NCBI RefSeq assembly: GCF_905220975.1
Contig: NZ_CAJNBK010000017.1
Coordinates: 62,001 to 126,000, forward strand
Source of the DNA: Paraburkholderia haematera
GTDB lineage: Bacteria; Pseudomonadota; Gammaproteobacteria; Burkholderiales; Burkholderiaceae
Length of the DNA stretch: 64,000 nucleotides
Direction: 5' to 3'
The notes under the pieces were generated by a model. That model was given only the letters and a program-made list of their open reading frames with translations. It did no database searches and was not told the DNA's origin. Shown here piece after piece: positions 43,340 through 51,683 of this stretch (positions are counted from its first letter, which is position 1; each line of letters opens with the position of its first letter). The translations under genes and the position numbers were made by a program.

Positions 43340-43392
43340 TAATATAAAAGCGTGGCCCGGCATTCCGCTGCGGCCCATTTCCGGAGATAACC

Positions 43393-43806
43393 GTGATTGA
43401 CAATGAAACCAGAATCTCGTCGGCAGTCGTTGTCGATGAGTTGCGTCTGAATTTCCTTCCTCACTACCTGGGCGCGCAATACCTTCGGGGCGAGGCATTG
43501 GTGTTCGACTGGGCTACGCGCCTTTCGAGTGCCTACAAGCGCGGTTCGTGGGACTTCTTCCAGTTGTCGAACGGCGGCTTCTATATGGCTCCAGCGAACT
43601 GCGGACGGGTGCATGTGCGGTGGCACATGAACGGTTACAGCGACACGATGGGCGCTGACGCGTTCGGCATCGTCGTCACGCTGTTTGCCCTGTGCCATCT
43701 GGCGGAAAAGTGCGGCGATGACAGGATCGTTGACCACTACCACGCGCTGCGGGCCTACGCGGCGCAGCACGTAGAGGCCGCCAACATCCTGCGCGCCATC
43801 GACTGA
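43393..43806 (+). CDS. Antirestriction protein, ArdB/KlcA family
   Basis: A 137-residue protein, start GTG/ATG region at 43393 (MIDNETRISSAVVVDELRLN). LNFLPHYLGAQYLRGEALVF, SSAYKRGSWDFFQLSNGGFY and ADAFGIVVTLFALCHLAEKC, then VDHYHALRAYAAQHVEAANI are the conserved ArdB/KlcA segments. These proteins block type I restriction of incoming plasmid DNA. It is the first gene of the plus-strand run leading to DUF932 and ssb. CCGGAG lies upstream inside the 35-bp repeat arm. Confidence 0.92.
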   Translation: MIDNETRISSAVVVDELRLNFLPHYLGAQYLRGEALVFDWATRLSSAYKRGSWDFFQLSNGGFYMAPANCGRVHVRWHMNGYSDTMGADAFGIVVTLFALCHLAEKCGDDRIVDHYHALRAYAAQHVEAANILRAID

Positions 43807-43868
43807 CGCATTGACCACTCACGGCTCCGGCCTGTGGGCTGGGGCTGATCCTGATATTGGGGAACAGC

Positions 43869-44702
43869 ATGGACACCACTTACCTGACAAGCCGCTTCGG
43901 ACGCACCGCAGTTGGCACGCGTTCGGATCGCCCGCTGACGAACGACGAGATTGCTGAGGTTGCGCCGTCGATCTTCGCGCTGTCCGCGCACGAAAGCCGC
44001 TCGGAACGGTACACCTACATTCCGACCAGCGACGTACTGGACGGCCTGCGGAAGGAAGGTTTTCAGCCCTTTATGGCCTGTCAGACCCGCGTACGCGCCG
44101 ACGACAAGCGCGCGCACACGAAACATCTGGTCCGCCTGCGCCATGCCGACCAGATCACGGGGCGTGAAGCCAACGAGATCATCCTCCTGAACAGCCACGA
44201 CGGCAGCAGCAGCTACCAGATGCTCGCCGGGATGTTCCGGTTTGTGTGCCAGAACGGTATGGTCTGCGGAGACACCATTGGTGATATCCGCGTGCCTCAT
44301 AAGGGCGATGTGGTCGGCCAGGTGATCGAGGGAGCGTTCAAGGTGCTCGACAGCTTTGAGGCAGCGACCCATCAGCGCGAGGGGATGGCCGGTCTGGCAT
44401 TGACCAACGGCGAACAGACCGCTTTCGCGAGGGCCGCACTTGCACTGCGGTACGACGACGAGAAGCCCGCGCCCATCACTGAGCAGCAACTTTTAACACC
44501 GCATCGCATGGAGGATCGCGGACCGGACCTGTGGACGACATTCAATCGCGTGCAGGAAAACATGATCAACGGCGGCCTGCGCGGTCGTAATGCGAATGGG
44601 CGGGCAACCACAACCCGCGCCGTGACCGGCATTGACCAGAACATCAGGCTCAACCGCGCCCTCTGGGTGCTCGCCGACGAACTGTGCCGCCTGCGCGGCT
44701 GA
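43869..44702 (+). CDS. DUF932-domain protein (plasmid leading-region type)
   Basis: A 277-residue DUF932 protein, start ATG 43869 (MDTTYLTSRFGRTAVGTRSD). RKEGFQPFMACQTRVRADDK, HTKHLVRLRHADQITGREAN, LNSHDGSSSYQMLAGMFRFV and NGMVCGDTIGDIRVPHKGD are typical. Such genes are very common on conjugative plasmids next to ardB and ssb; the biochemical activity is not firmly known. It follows the antirestriction gene by 62 bp. Confidence 0.9.
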   Translation: MDTTYLTSRFGRTAVGTRSDRPLTNDEIAEVAPSIFALSAHESRSERYTYIPTSDVLDGLRKEGFQPFMACQTRVRADDKRAHTKHLVRLRHADQITGREANEIILLNSHDGSSSYQMLAGMFRFVCQNGMVCGDTIGDIRVPHKGDVVGQVIEGAFKVLDSFEAATHQREGMAGLALTNGEQTAFARAALALRYDDEKPAPITEQQLLTPHRMEDRGPDLWTTFNRVQENMINGGLRGRNANGRATTTRAVTGIDQNIRLNRALWVLADELCRLRG

Positions 44703-44709
44703 CAGGTGC

Positions 44710-44729
44710 GCCCGGCCTTCGGGCCGGGC
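44710..44729. repeat. Hairpin GCCCGGCC-TTCG-GGCCGGGC
   Basis: Perfect 8-bp stem with a TTCG tetraloop, 8 bp after the DUF932 stop and 12 bp before the next start. A very stable RNA hairpin that could stabilise or separate the two coding regions; no T run follows. Confidence 0.7.
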
Positions 44730-44741
44730 ATGACCTCAACT

Positions 44742-45053
44742 ATGGAAACCGACATGGATACCGCTCACATCCGCCCAACGTGGCTAACCGCCCTCCTTCC
44801 GCTGCTGGCCGTCTATCAGTACGGCGATCGTTCCCTGGTGCGCGCGGAACTGTTTCGCATGGCCTTGTCCGCCGATGCCGCAGCGCGCTCCGCCGAAGCA
44901 CTCGACCGGATTGCCAACATGCTGGACCGCGACGGGCACCCAATCGACATGCACCGGGAAGAGTTGCGCGCGATAGCCCGCAACGCTCTCTCCGAGTTTC
45001 ATCGTGTGCCGCCCCGTGCCCCGCAGCCTGCCCTACCCGAGTCAGGATTTTAA
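44742..45053 (+). CDS. Small plasmid protein of unknown function
   Basis: Up to 103 residues (METDMDTAHIRPTWLTALLP); ATG 44754 is an alternative start. Mostly helical (DRSLVRAELFRMALSADAAA, IDMHREELRAIARNALSEF) with a Pro-rich tail. It lies between DUF932 and ssb in the same direction. No family recognised. Confidence 0.6.
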   Translation: METDMDTAHIRPTWLTALLPLLAVYQYGDRSLVRAELFRMALSADAAARSAEALDRIANMLDRDGHPIDMHREELRAIARNALSEFHRVPPRAPQPALPESGF

Positions 45054-45098
45054 CGAAAGTTTCCCTCTGTTTCATTCAAACCGTCAGGAGTACCAATC

Positions 45099-45461
45099 AT
45101 GAACAAGCTTTTCTTTACTGGCCGTGTTGCCGCCGCCCCAGTGCTTGCGAATCACGGTGATTCGAAGGTGACGAAATTCACCCTGATTTCAAACGAGTAC
45201 GCCGGTCGCGACGAAGGCAGCGGCGAAGCGAAAGAGCGTCAGGTGAGAATCCAGTTCACCGCGTTTGGTTCGCGCGGTGAGGCTATCGCCAGAAACGTTC
45301 TGAAGGGCGATCAACTGATCGTTGAGGCGAAGCTGTCGAACAACGATTTCACGGACGGTGAAGGCATCGAGCGTTACGGATACAACTTCACGGTCGATAA
45401 CTTCGACTTCGGCGCGCCTGGCGAACTCAAGCGGGCGCAACTCGCGCGGCGTCAGGAATGA
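45099..45461 (+). CDS. ssb: Single-stranded DNA-binding protein
   Basis: A 120-residue OB-fold protein: MNKLFFTGRVAAAPVLANHG, VTKFTLISNEYAGRD, RIQFTAFGSRGEAIARNVLK and the final strand GYNFTVDNFDFGAPG. It lacks the acidic C-terminal tail of chromosomal SSB (it ends LARRQE), as do several plasmid-borne forms. It would coat the transferred strand on entry. AGGAG lies 7 bases before ATG 45099. Confidence 0.88.
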   Translation: MNKLFFTGRVAAAPVLANHGDSKVTKFTLISNEYAGRDEGSGEAKERQVRIQFTAFGSRGEAIARNVLKGDQLIVEAKLSNNDFTDGEGIERYGYNFTVDNFDFGAPGELKRAQLARRQE

Positions 45462-45908
45462 TGCATGTCGGCCCCGGTTCATGCCGGGGCTGTTGACCAA
45501 TACAGGAGTTGACGCTGAGACCCTGGGCTGCGGTGGTTCCTTCCGGCTCATGCCTGCCCGAAATAGCCTCAGCGGCATGGGCGTCCCAGCCGTCCGGAAA
45601 GGGCACCCCCTTCCTGCCAAACCTTGAGCCCGGATAACCGCAGGCGTCACGCGCGCGCCGGCGCGCCCGGATCGAGGCGCACGGGGACCCGCGCCAGTAG
45701 GCGTGGGGCGAGCGCTGGCGCGGCGCAGTAGCGCCGGGACGATCCGGTACAGCGCAAGCGAACCGCAGCCGGGGTCGTCCAGCAGCCGGAGGCTGCGTGT
45801 TTCCTCCGCGGCGAAGCCGTGGGGGCTGGATCCTGGATCGGCTTGCGGACCGCCGACGCCAGCGGTGACGTACGATCGCATACACGGACTCAATCAACAG
45901 GATCAGAG
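45462..45908. other. Non-coding region after ssb
   Basis: Contains a 7-bp hairpin GCCCCGG/CCGGGGC at 45471-45490, just after the ssb stop, and then very GC-rich DNA with no protein-like frame. The hairpin lacks a T run. No other feature seen. Confidence 0.55.
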
Positions 45909-46145
45909 ATGGAAGGCATAACGATTTACGCTGGCGCCGACGGACTGGCACGTCTTAAGGTACACATGGCTGTGGCCTGGCGCGATCGGAAGCGAGGAAC
46001 CGGCGTTGGGTACAGTAGCGAATATTTCTGCGGCATGGTTTCCGGGCTTGCATTGGCCGATGCCCTCGATGTAACGGTGCCGTTCGGCATCGCCGCTTTT
46101 ATCACCGACTGCGGGTACGCGGTCGAAGTCCCCTACTCCGGGTAA
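45909..46145 (+). CDS. Small plasmid protein of unknown function
   Basis: A 78-residue protein, ATG 45909 (MEGITIYAGADGLARLKVHM). Gly-rich alpha/beta pattern with SSEYFCGMVSGLALADALDV. It lies 4 bp before the next gene and is probably co-transcribed with it. Family not recognised. Confidence 0.6.
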   Translation: MEGITIYAGADGLARLKVHMAVAWRDRKRGTGVGYSSEYFCGMVSGLALADALDVTVPFGIAAFITDCGYAVEVPYSG

Positions 46146-46149
46146 CACC

Positions 46150-46743
46150 ATGAACATTCCGCCCCGCCCGAAAACGCACCGGATTACCAGCGACGTGCCC
46201 GATCACCTCCTCGAGGCGTTCCGGCACACCATCACGGGGTCTTTTGCGAACGCGCACGGCGGCCAGACACCAGCGCAGCGCGCAGCGGAAATCCGCGTTG
46301 GCGATCGTGACCGCGGTCTCGATTCGCTCCTGCAGCTCGTTGACGTGGCCGAAGGCGAAACCGGACAGGCGGAGACCGTCGCCGAATTTCTCGCGGGCCT
46401 GTACAACGACACCGACTACCGTTTCGACCTCACGGCACTGCGGGCGCTGGACGACGATCCGTTCGAGCACTGTCTCGCCGTGCTGCGACTCCACCACCGC
46501 CCGACTGTTGAAGTGCACGGCTATTTTCCTGGCGGTGAGCAGCGCTGGCAGCAGATAATCACGCGCTGGAATCTGGACAAACGCCCCGCGCCGGAGCTGC
46601 CGCCGGTTCATGGCGAACGCTATCAGGGCCGCTATGTGACGAATCAGGAAGCACCAGGTTATCGCGATATGACGCTGGTGGTGGCGATTGACGGGGACCC
46701 TGCACGCCAGTTGCCGATCGAACTACATTTTTCAGCTGGCTGA
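46150..46743 (+). CDS. Plasmid protein with DUF7673-like domain
   Basis: A 197-residue protein, ATG 46150 (MNIPPRPKTHRITSDVPDHL). The middle segment LLQLVDVAEGETGQAETVAE, FLAGLYNDTDYRFDLTALRA and DDPFEHCLAVLRLHH resembles a small domain seen in many plasmid and ICE proteins (DUF7673). The C-terminal third (RYQGRYVTNQEAPGYRDMT) is a separate beta-rich part. Function unknown. Confidence 0.6.
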   Translation: MNIPPRPKTHRITSDVPDHLLEAFRHTITGSFANAHGGQTPAQRAAEIRVGDRDRGLDSLLQLVDVAEGETGQAETVAEFLAGLYNDTDYRFDLTALRALDDDPFEHCLAVLRLHHRPTVEVHGYFPGGEQRWQQIITRWNLDKRPAPELPPVHGERYQGRYVTNQEAPGYRDMTLVVAIDGDPARQLPIELHFSAG

Positions 46744-46925
46744 CTCGGAGCGTATAGCCACGATCTTATCGACCTGCATCGCGGGACGTGGCGGCCGCGT
46801 GAGTGGCACGAAGGGCCACTCGACATGTAGGAAGGCGAGCTGCGGCCGCAGTAGCTTTAGATTCCGGGCGCACGCCTTATGCGCCAGTAGTTGAGACGAA
46901 CGTAAGAGTACCAGGGGGAAAGCAT

Positions 46926-47192
46926 ATGGCAGTTGACACAAACACGACAATCCGGCGCGAATGCTTGCAGCCCGCGATCTATTGGGCCAAACCGACCGGG
47001 GCGGAAATCCAGGAGGTAGTCCGGCTGGCCGGTTTTACCGGACGTAGTGCAGCGGAATTTCTGGACCTCGCTGACAAGAGCGGGCGGCAGATACGTCGTT
47101 GGATCAGCGGCGAAAATGAAATCCCCTATTCCGCATGGGCGCTACTCTGCCATGCCGCCGGATTTGGCCACATCTGGGAAACAGAAGAGTAG
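46926..47192 (+). CDS. Small HTH transcriptional regulator
   Basis: An 88-residue protein, ATG 46926 (MAVDTNTTIRRECLQPAIYW), with AGGGGG about 8 bases upstream. IQEVVRLAGFTGRSAAEFLD and KSGRQIRRWISGENEIPYSA resemble an Xre-type HTH in which RQIRRWISGE is the recognition part and IPYSAWALLCHAAG the dimer helix. Similar small proteins regulate plasmid operons. Confidence 0.7.
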   Translation: MAVDTNTTIRRECLQPAIYWAKPTGAEIQEVVRLAGFTGRSAAEFLDLADKSGRQIRRWISGENEIPYSAWALLCHAAGFGHIWETEE

Positions 47193-47604
47193 CCTCGAAA
47201 CGCTGATGATTCGCAATCCTGCGGTTCCTGTATCACGCCGGGGGCGCGACTGATCGGGGTGCCCCTTCAAGATTCGGACGTTTACGTACGCGAGGCTGGG
47301 GCCATCCCAGTATTTCCGAATCTTCAGATGCCCTCTTCCCTGACGGCCTCCCCGAGTGCGTCACGTAACAAAACGAAAAAAGATAAAGCGATGCCATGTC
47401 GGGTTGCTACCGGCTTTGCGCCGTGAGCGATCCTCTCCGGGGAACGACACCCGGGGGTGGGACCCGACACCTGCAACCATCTGCCCGGATGAATACATGC
47501 CGTGCAAGGCATCTTGTGCATATTTACGTTACGCGTAACGAAATACCATATTTATCGTTATGAATAACGTAAAATAGATGGGGTCAACCGCACCAGGATG
47601 GATC
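47193..47604. promoter_or_regulatory. Non-coding control region with CGTTA palindromes
   Basis: No gene. Near its end two inverted repeats share the half-site CGTTA: CGTTACGCGTAACG (47527-47540, perfect 14 bp) and CGTTAT-GA-ATAACG (47556-47569). A third, CGTTAC-T-GTAACG (47742-47754), lies inside the gene that follows. They flank the promoter and start of the DNA-binding protein at 47605 and are its probable autoregulatory operators, or Rep/partition sites of the integrated plasmid. Confidence 0.65.
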
Positions 47605-48138
47605 ATGCCTTCACCGGTAAACGACAAGGTCACCGGCACCAAGGAAAAGCGTGGCCGTGGCCGGCCACGGAAGCCGGACGCGATGTCGAACGCCGAGCGC
47701 CAGGCAGCGTGGCGAGCCCGACATGGCGCGCGCACAAAATCCGTTACTGTAACGAAAAATATTCCTCCGCCTGCCGACGCCCATGATGCCTTGGTGCGGG
47801 AGTGCGAGCAGCTGCGTGGTGAACTGGCACAGGCGCGGCGCGAGCTTGAAACTGCGTCACGGGCGAAGCCGTCCGCCCGGGCTCCTTCCGATGCGGCGGC
47901 GGTCCTCGGACGGCTTCCGCGTCAGGAAGACGCCGTTTCTGGCGAGCGGCGTCTGAACCTGACGATGACTGGCACCCAGTTTTTCGCGCTGGAGCGGCTG
48001 GTCGCGCACTTCGGCCTGTCCCGGCGCGCGGTGATCGAGCGCCTGATCGACTGGGCCGACGACACGTTTTCGAGGTCACTTTACGACGACGAAGCCGCAT
48101 TTAACCGTTACATCGACCGTGACCGGAACGAAAAATAA
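47605..48138 (+). CDS. Putative plasmid DNA-binding regulator
   Basis: A 177-residue basic protein. ATG 47605 is favoured over 47578 because AGGA lies 8 bases upstream. The N-terminus is AT-hook-like (KRGRGRPRKPDAMSNAERQA), the middle is a short coiled coil (LVRECEQLRGELAQARRELE), and the C-terminus (LNLTMTGTQFFALERLVAHF, LSRRAVIERLIDWADD) looks like a ribbon-helix-helix domain. It likely binds the CGTTA palindromes in and before its own gene. A role in plasmid copy or partition control is inference. Confidence 0.65.
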   Translation: MPSPVNDKVTGTKEKRGRGRPRKPDAMSNAERQAAWRARHGARTKSVTVTKNIPPPADAHDALVRECEQLRGELAQARRELETASRAKPSARAPSDAAAVLGRLPRQEDAVSGERRLNLTMTGTQFFALERLVAHFGLSRRAVIERLIDWADDTFSRSLYDDEAAFNRYIDRDRNEK

Positions 48139-48349
48139 TCCCCTGTTGACTGGATCGGCGCGAGCCAGCTCAAGATCCTGCAGGACAGGTTCCGCCGGTG
48201 GTGCATGACTGGCCACGTCCCTGAACGCATGATGTAACCGGTTTTGACAACACACAGGCACCTTGAATGGCGGCACCCCGCGAAGCATGGCCGGCGGGTT
48301 GGTTGATCACACGCCGTCGTCCGCTTGCCACCGCCACACGAGATGCTCG

Positions 48350-48829
48350 TCACGATCCCTTTGCAGCCGAGCGCCGCAATAACCGGGGGTCGGTCAACCA
48401 CTCATCACGCGTTCCAACCACGACGAGCGCGAAGTCCGGATGATTGGGATTGAGCAAATAATTGGATTCCGCAGGAACGACCGCACTGGGAACAGCCAGC
48501 ACGGCGCTGGTTCGCTTCCGCTCCCACGCCGATCCAAGTTGCTGCAGTTCGGCCCGCGCTGAAATGTCCCGCCAGTCGCGAGGCAAACTGGCGGGATCGA
48601 TACGTTCGACGATTTTCTCCGGGATACTGGCCGGGATCATCACGTAGCGGGCGCGCAGCGGTGAATCCTGGACCAACATCTCGAGCAGCGCGAGCGATTG
48701 CGTCTGCGCCGTATACACCATCGCGACGCCTTTGGGGTTCCACCGGCCACCGTACAATCGCGCTCCTTCCCCAGAAAAAGCGGTATCCGCATATCGTTCA
48801 GTCACCACCCGCCATGCCGTGAACATCAC
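48350..48829 (-). CDS. RES-domain toxin (NAD+-phosphorylase type)
   Basis: A 159-residue RES toxin. FSGEGARLYGGRWNPKGVAM with Arg and the invariant GGRWN, VYTAQTQSLALLEMLVQD with Tyr and Glu, and the Ser-bearing VPAESNYLLNPNHPDF near the end are the family's active-site elements. Members deplete NAD+. It overlaps the antitoxin stop by 4 bp and is the second gene of the pair. Confidence 0.92.
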   Translation of the reverse strand: MMFTAWRVVTERYADTAFSGEGARLYGGRWNPKGVAMVYTAQTQSLALLEMLVQDSPLRARYVMIPASIPEKIVERIDPASLPRDWRDISARAELQQLGSAWERKRTSAVLAVPSAVVPAESNYLLNPNHPDFALVVVGTRDEWLTDPRLLRRSAAKGS

Positions 48830-49266
48830 GCAAACACGCCATGCTCGATGCGTCCCAGCGTATCCATCACGCTATCGGTGCCAATGTCGGTATCGACAAG
48901 ACTCAGTGGCGTGGCGTCTCCCAGGGCAGCAACCGGCATCTTAAGCCAGGCGAGTGCCAGGTCGAGATCGTCAAACACCTCGGCCGCGCGCGCGGCGACA
49001 CGCGCGAGTCGCAGCAGCTTGGCTGACTCCTCACGGCTCAACACCCCTTCCCGCTTGCGACGCGCCAAGGTCCGCTCCGGGATATCGAGCGCCTGCGCCA
49101 GTTCTGCTTGCGAAAGTCCGATGGATTTGAGCATCGCGTCCAGCGCCCGCGACGAAATGCCGTGGCGGACCACGTCCACCCATTCAAGGCCGGATCGGGG
49201 AGAACGCGGAAATACCGACCGTCCTCCAAGCAATGAATCGGCTGATACCTTCTCGATGACGTTCAC
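48826..49266 (-). CDS. Xre/MbcA/ParS-type antitoxin
   Basis: A 146-residue antitoxin. The GTG at 49264-49266 is used since AGGAGG lies 7 bases upstream; ATG 49284 would overlap that site. The Xre-like N-terminal HTH (AMLKSIGLSQAELAQALDI, ERTLARRKREGVLS) and the C-terminal toxin-binding domain (AAEVFDDLDLALAWLKMPVA) match the RES partner family. It binds the toxin and represses the pair. Confidence 0.9.
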   Translation of the reverse strand: MNVIEKVSADSLLGGRSVFPRSPRSGLEWVDVVRHGISSRALDAMLKSIGLSQAELAQALDIPERTLARRKREGVLSREESAKLLRLARVAARAAEVFDDLDLALAWLKMPVAALGDATPLSLVDTDIGTDSVMDTLGRIEHGVFA

Positions 49267-49278
49267 GATTTCACCTCC

Positions 49279-49312
49279 TGCCATTTGGCATCTATTTTAC
49301 ACCAAAATGGCA
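49279..49312. promoter_or_regulatory. Operator of the RES/Xre pair
   Basis: TGCCATTTGG (49279-49288) and CCAAAATGGCA (49302-49312) form an imperfect inverted repeat over the start region and promoter of the antitoxin gene, as expected for autoregulation. Confidence 0.6.
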
Positions 49313-49844
49313 GAGACAGTAGTTGCCATCGAAACATCGCCGGTCCGGGACGGACTGCTGGCTACTTTCAGCGAAAGAGCGCGCCAAACCCCCTTGGGGG
49401 GAGATCGACAACACGCCCAGGCACCGCTCCGACGAGAAGGTGCGCTCGAATGCTAGGAATCTGAAGACCCTGGCGTAAGGGAGCGAAAGAAGGCTGAGGC
49501 GGGCGATGCGCAACATGTAGGCTGCGGAGGCCCACGACGGCACCTCACGGAGTCGCAAGATGCAAACGGCAAGCAACGGCCACGCGCAGCAGTGGACCTT
49601 TGCATCTACTTGTGTTGCACACGTGCGGCGTTTCTAAGTTCGCCGGCGACAAAGGAGCCAAATGTAATGGCGATATCCGGCACGGTCAGGATGTTGGCAT
49701 CTGTGACCTGAGCCGGTTTGAGCATTTGATCCATCGAGCGTGCAAGTGCGGTTCGTGCGCCGGCCGATATAAAACCTTTTCTTGTTTGATTCCTTGTTGG
49801 TATAAACCCTAGTTTCGCGCAGTTCCATTCCCCAAGGAGTCGAC
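49313..49844. other. Region without a supported gene
   Basis: A 49-codon plus frame from ATG 49307 and a 94-codon minus frame (49292-49576) are open but have no pattern I trust. A short GC palindrome CCCCCTTGGGGG occurs near 49389. No tRNA or terminator seen. Confidence 0.45.
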
Positions 49845-50273
49845 GATGACAGACGAGATTGACCAGGCAGCAGTGAACCGGTTCGAGGATGCGCTATTTA
49901 TTCACGCGAGCGCAGTAACCTGAGTGGCGTGGCGCGGACGTTGGTACGAGCAATCAATGCCTGCTATCAGGAAGACGTGCGGGCGCGCGAGGGTCCGGCA
50001 GTACGGCTGACCGTCCATCAGCTCGCGTTTCTCTGCGGAGTCTTCGAGGTCGACAACACGCTGAATGTCTACGGGAAGGTGAGCACCGAGTGCAGAGAGA
50101 AAGGACGTGGCCATAAAAGCCGCCCGCGCGGGAGCCAAAGAAACCACACCGAACGCGAGGTGAAGACAGGCGCTTCCGAAAAAATAGTGCCAAAGAAATC
50201 AATGACTTTGAACTTTGAATCCGATCGGGCGGGCACACGTTCCAGTCTTGCGCCCGCTTTTCTTACATTTTAA
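49845..50273 (+). pseudogene. Small plasmid gene with a frameshift
   Basis: ATG 49845 with AAGGAG upstream begins MTDEIDQAAVNRFEDALFIH and stops at TGA 49920-49922, but the coding pattern continues in another frame as SNLSGVARTLVRAINACYQE, then VRLTVHQLAFLCGVFEVDNT and LNVYGKVSTECREKG. One base missing near 49895-49905 explains the break. The end after about 50105 (GSQRNHTEREV onward) is less protein-like. Family not recognised; it lies upstream of parA. Confidence 0.5.
50196..50221 (+). repeat. 26-bp direct repeat, copy 1 (left of parAB)
   Basis: AAATCAATGACTTTGAACTT followed by TGAATC. The second copy, 52709-52734, differs at two positions. The pair brackets parA and parB. Confidence 0.8.
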
Positions 50274-50366
50274 TTACTCCAATTCGGCGATTTCCAACCC
50301 GTGTCCAACTACTCCGCGCGGTGACTCGGAATCCCCGTGTGATTGGTCTCGCAACAAATACCTAAA

Positions 50367-50392
50367 GTAAACCTTCAAGTTTACGAGTTTAC
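50367..50392. promoter_or_regulatory. Triple GTTTAC site upstream of parA
   Basis: GTAAAC-N6-GTTTAC (50367-50372 and 50379-50384) plus a further GTTTAC at 50387-50392, about 86 bp before the parA start. A likely ParA (or ParB) autoregulatory operator. Confidence 0.6.
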
Positions 50393-50477
50393 CGGCTATT
50401 ATTCGCCGAAATCGCACGTCATCGAACTTTGATGATTGTCGCGGTTTTCGATGACAACACCAATTCGCAGGTACCTC

Positions 50478-51683
50478 ATGGTTACTAAGGAACTACCCCC
50501 GCCTCGCAAGGCAATTGGTATCGACCAACTGATCGCCATTGCTGACCGGGCAGAGGCGACGCTCGCGCAGCTGCGCGACGACCTCCTTGAGCCTTGGCCC
50601 AGAAAGATGGCGCCCATGCTCACGGCGTCGCGCGTGGCTAAGCTTTGCAAGATCGAGCGCACCCAGATCCAGTACCTGTGTACACGAGGTAACAAGAAGG
50701 GAGAGTATCCCACGGGCACCCTTACCGGCAATGGACGCAATCGTGAGTTCACGCTCGCGGAAGCACAGCAGTTCATTCGTATCGCGGCGCCGTACAAGCG
50801 CCGTCCGGAAGGGGCGCTCGGCCTCGCGATGGCCATCGGCAACTTCAAGGGCGGCGTTGGTAAAACGACCAGCGCTGTGGCAATTGCTCAGGGTCTGACC
50901 CTTCATGGTCACAAAGTCCTGCTGATCGACCTCGATCCGCAAGCTTCGTCGACAACGCTCATGGGCTACGTTCCGACGCCGGAAGTCACCGAAGAAATGA
51001 CGGTGATGCCGCTCGTCTACGAGGAACAGCCGGACCTGAACTACGCAATCCTTCCGAGCTACTGGGACAACCTAGATTTCATCCCGGCTTGCCCTGCTCT
51101 GTTCGGCGCGGATTTCTACCTGCCGAACCGGCAGTCGAAGGATCCGAACTATCAGTTCTGGCAGGTCCTAGAACGGGCGATGGGTCCGATCCGAGAGAAG
51201 TACGACGTGATCGTGATCGATACACCGCCGAGCCTTGCGTACCTCGCCACCAGCTGTTTCATGTCGAGCGACGGCCTGATTGTTCCGCTGCCGCCCGAGA
51301 CCCTCGACTACGCCTCGAGCGCGTCGTTTTTCCGGCAGTTCGCAGACCTGTTCAAAGCCTTGGCCGACGACCGCGACGTGCAGAAGGAATTTGCTTTTAT
51401 CAGCATCTTCCTCTCGAAGGTGAAGCCGCGGGTCGACGCCACCGACGTCGTTCGGTCATGGATTCAGCAAACCTACCCGGAGTTGCTGGGTCGGGCAGAG
51501 ATTCAGGATTCGGACGTCGTCAAGAACGCAGCAGCCGAGTTCAAGACAATCTACGACGTTCAGGCCTTGGGTCAGTACAGCCGCGCCATTGATTCGTTCG
51601 ACGCCATGGTCGACGAGATAGAAGGGCATATTCAAGGTGCGTGGGCCGCGCAGTTGCTGAAGGAGAAAGCGAATGTCGAGTAA
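50478..51683 (+). CDS. parA: ParA-family partition ATPase with N-terminal HTH
   Basis: A 401-residue ParA. ATG 50478 has AGGT 5 bases upstream; ATG 50451 is possible. The N-terminal about 110 residues hold a DNA-binding region (MLTASRVAKLCKIERTQIQY) as in P1-type ParA that represses its own operon. The deviant Walker A motif GNFKGGVGKTT spans residues 121-131; VLLIDLDPQASSTTLMGYVP and VIVIDTPPSLAYLATS are the A' and B motifs. It overlaps parB by 11 bp. It drives segregation of the replicon. Confidence 0.95.
   Translation: MVTKELPPPRKAIGIDQLIAIADRAEATLAQLRDDLLEPWPRKMAPMLTASRVAKLCKIERTQIQYLCTRGNKKGEYPTGTLTGNGRNREFTLAEAQQFIRIAAPYKRRPEGALGLAMAIGNFKGGVGKTTSAVAIAQGLTLHGHKVLLIDLDPQASSTTLMGYVPTPEVTEEMTVMPLVYEEQPDLNYAILPSYWDNLDFIPACPALFGADFYLPNRQSKDPNYQFWQVLERAMGPIREKYDVIVIDTPPSLAYLATSCFMSSDGLIVPLPPETLDYASSASFFRQFADLFKALADDRDVQKEFAFISIFLSKVKPRVDATDVVRSWIQQTYPELLGRAEIQDSDVVKNAAAEFKTIYDVQALGQYSRAIDSFDAMVDEIEGHIQGAWAAQLLKEKANVE

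Larger units (their letters stand above)
43182..43386. repeat. Perfect 35-bp inverted repeat around a divergent promoter region
   Basis: Left arm 43182-43216 and right arm 43352-43386 are exact reverse complements over 35 bp (from CTCCGGAAATGGGC to GGAATGCCGGGCCAC and back). The 135 bp between them are AT-rich. Each arm includes the ribosome site region of the adjacent gene, so both divergent mRNAs start with the same leader. On a transferred single strand the arms would pair into a long hairpin. Confidence 0.9.

Noticed and set aside
49307-49456. 49-codon frame divergent from the antitoxin gene
   Set aside because: It starts inside the operator repeat, lacks a ribosome site and shows no motif.
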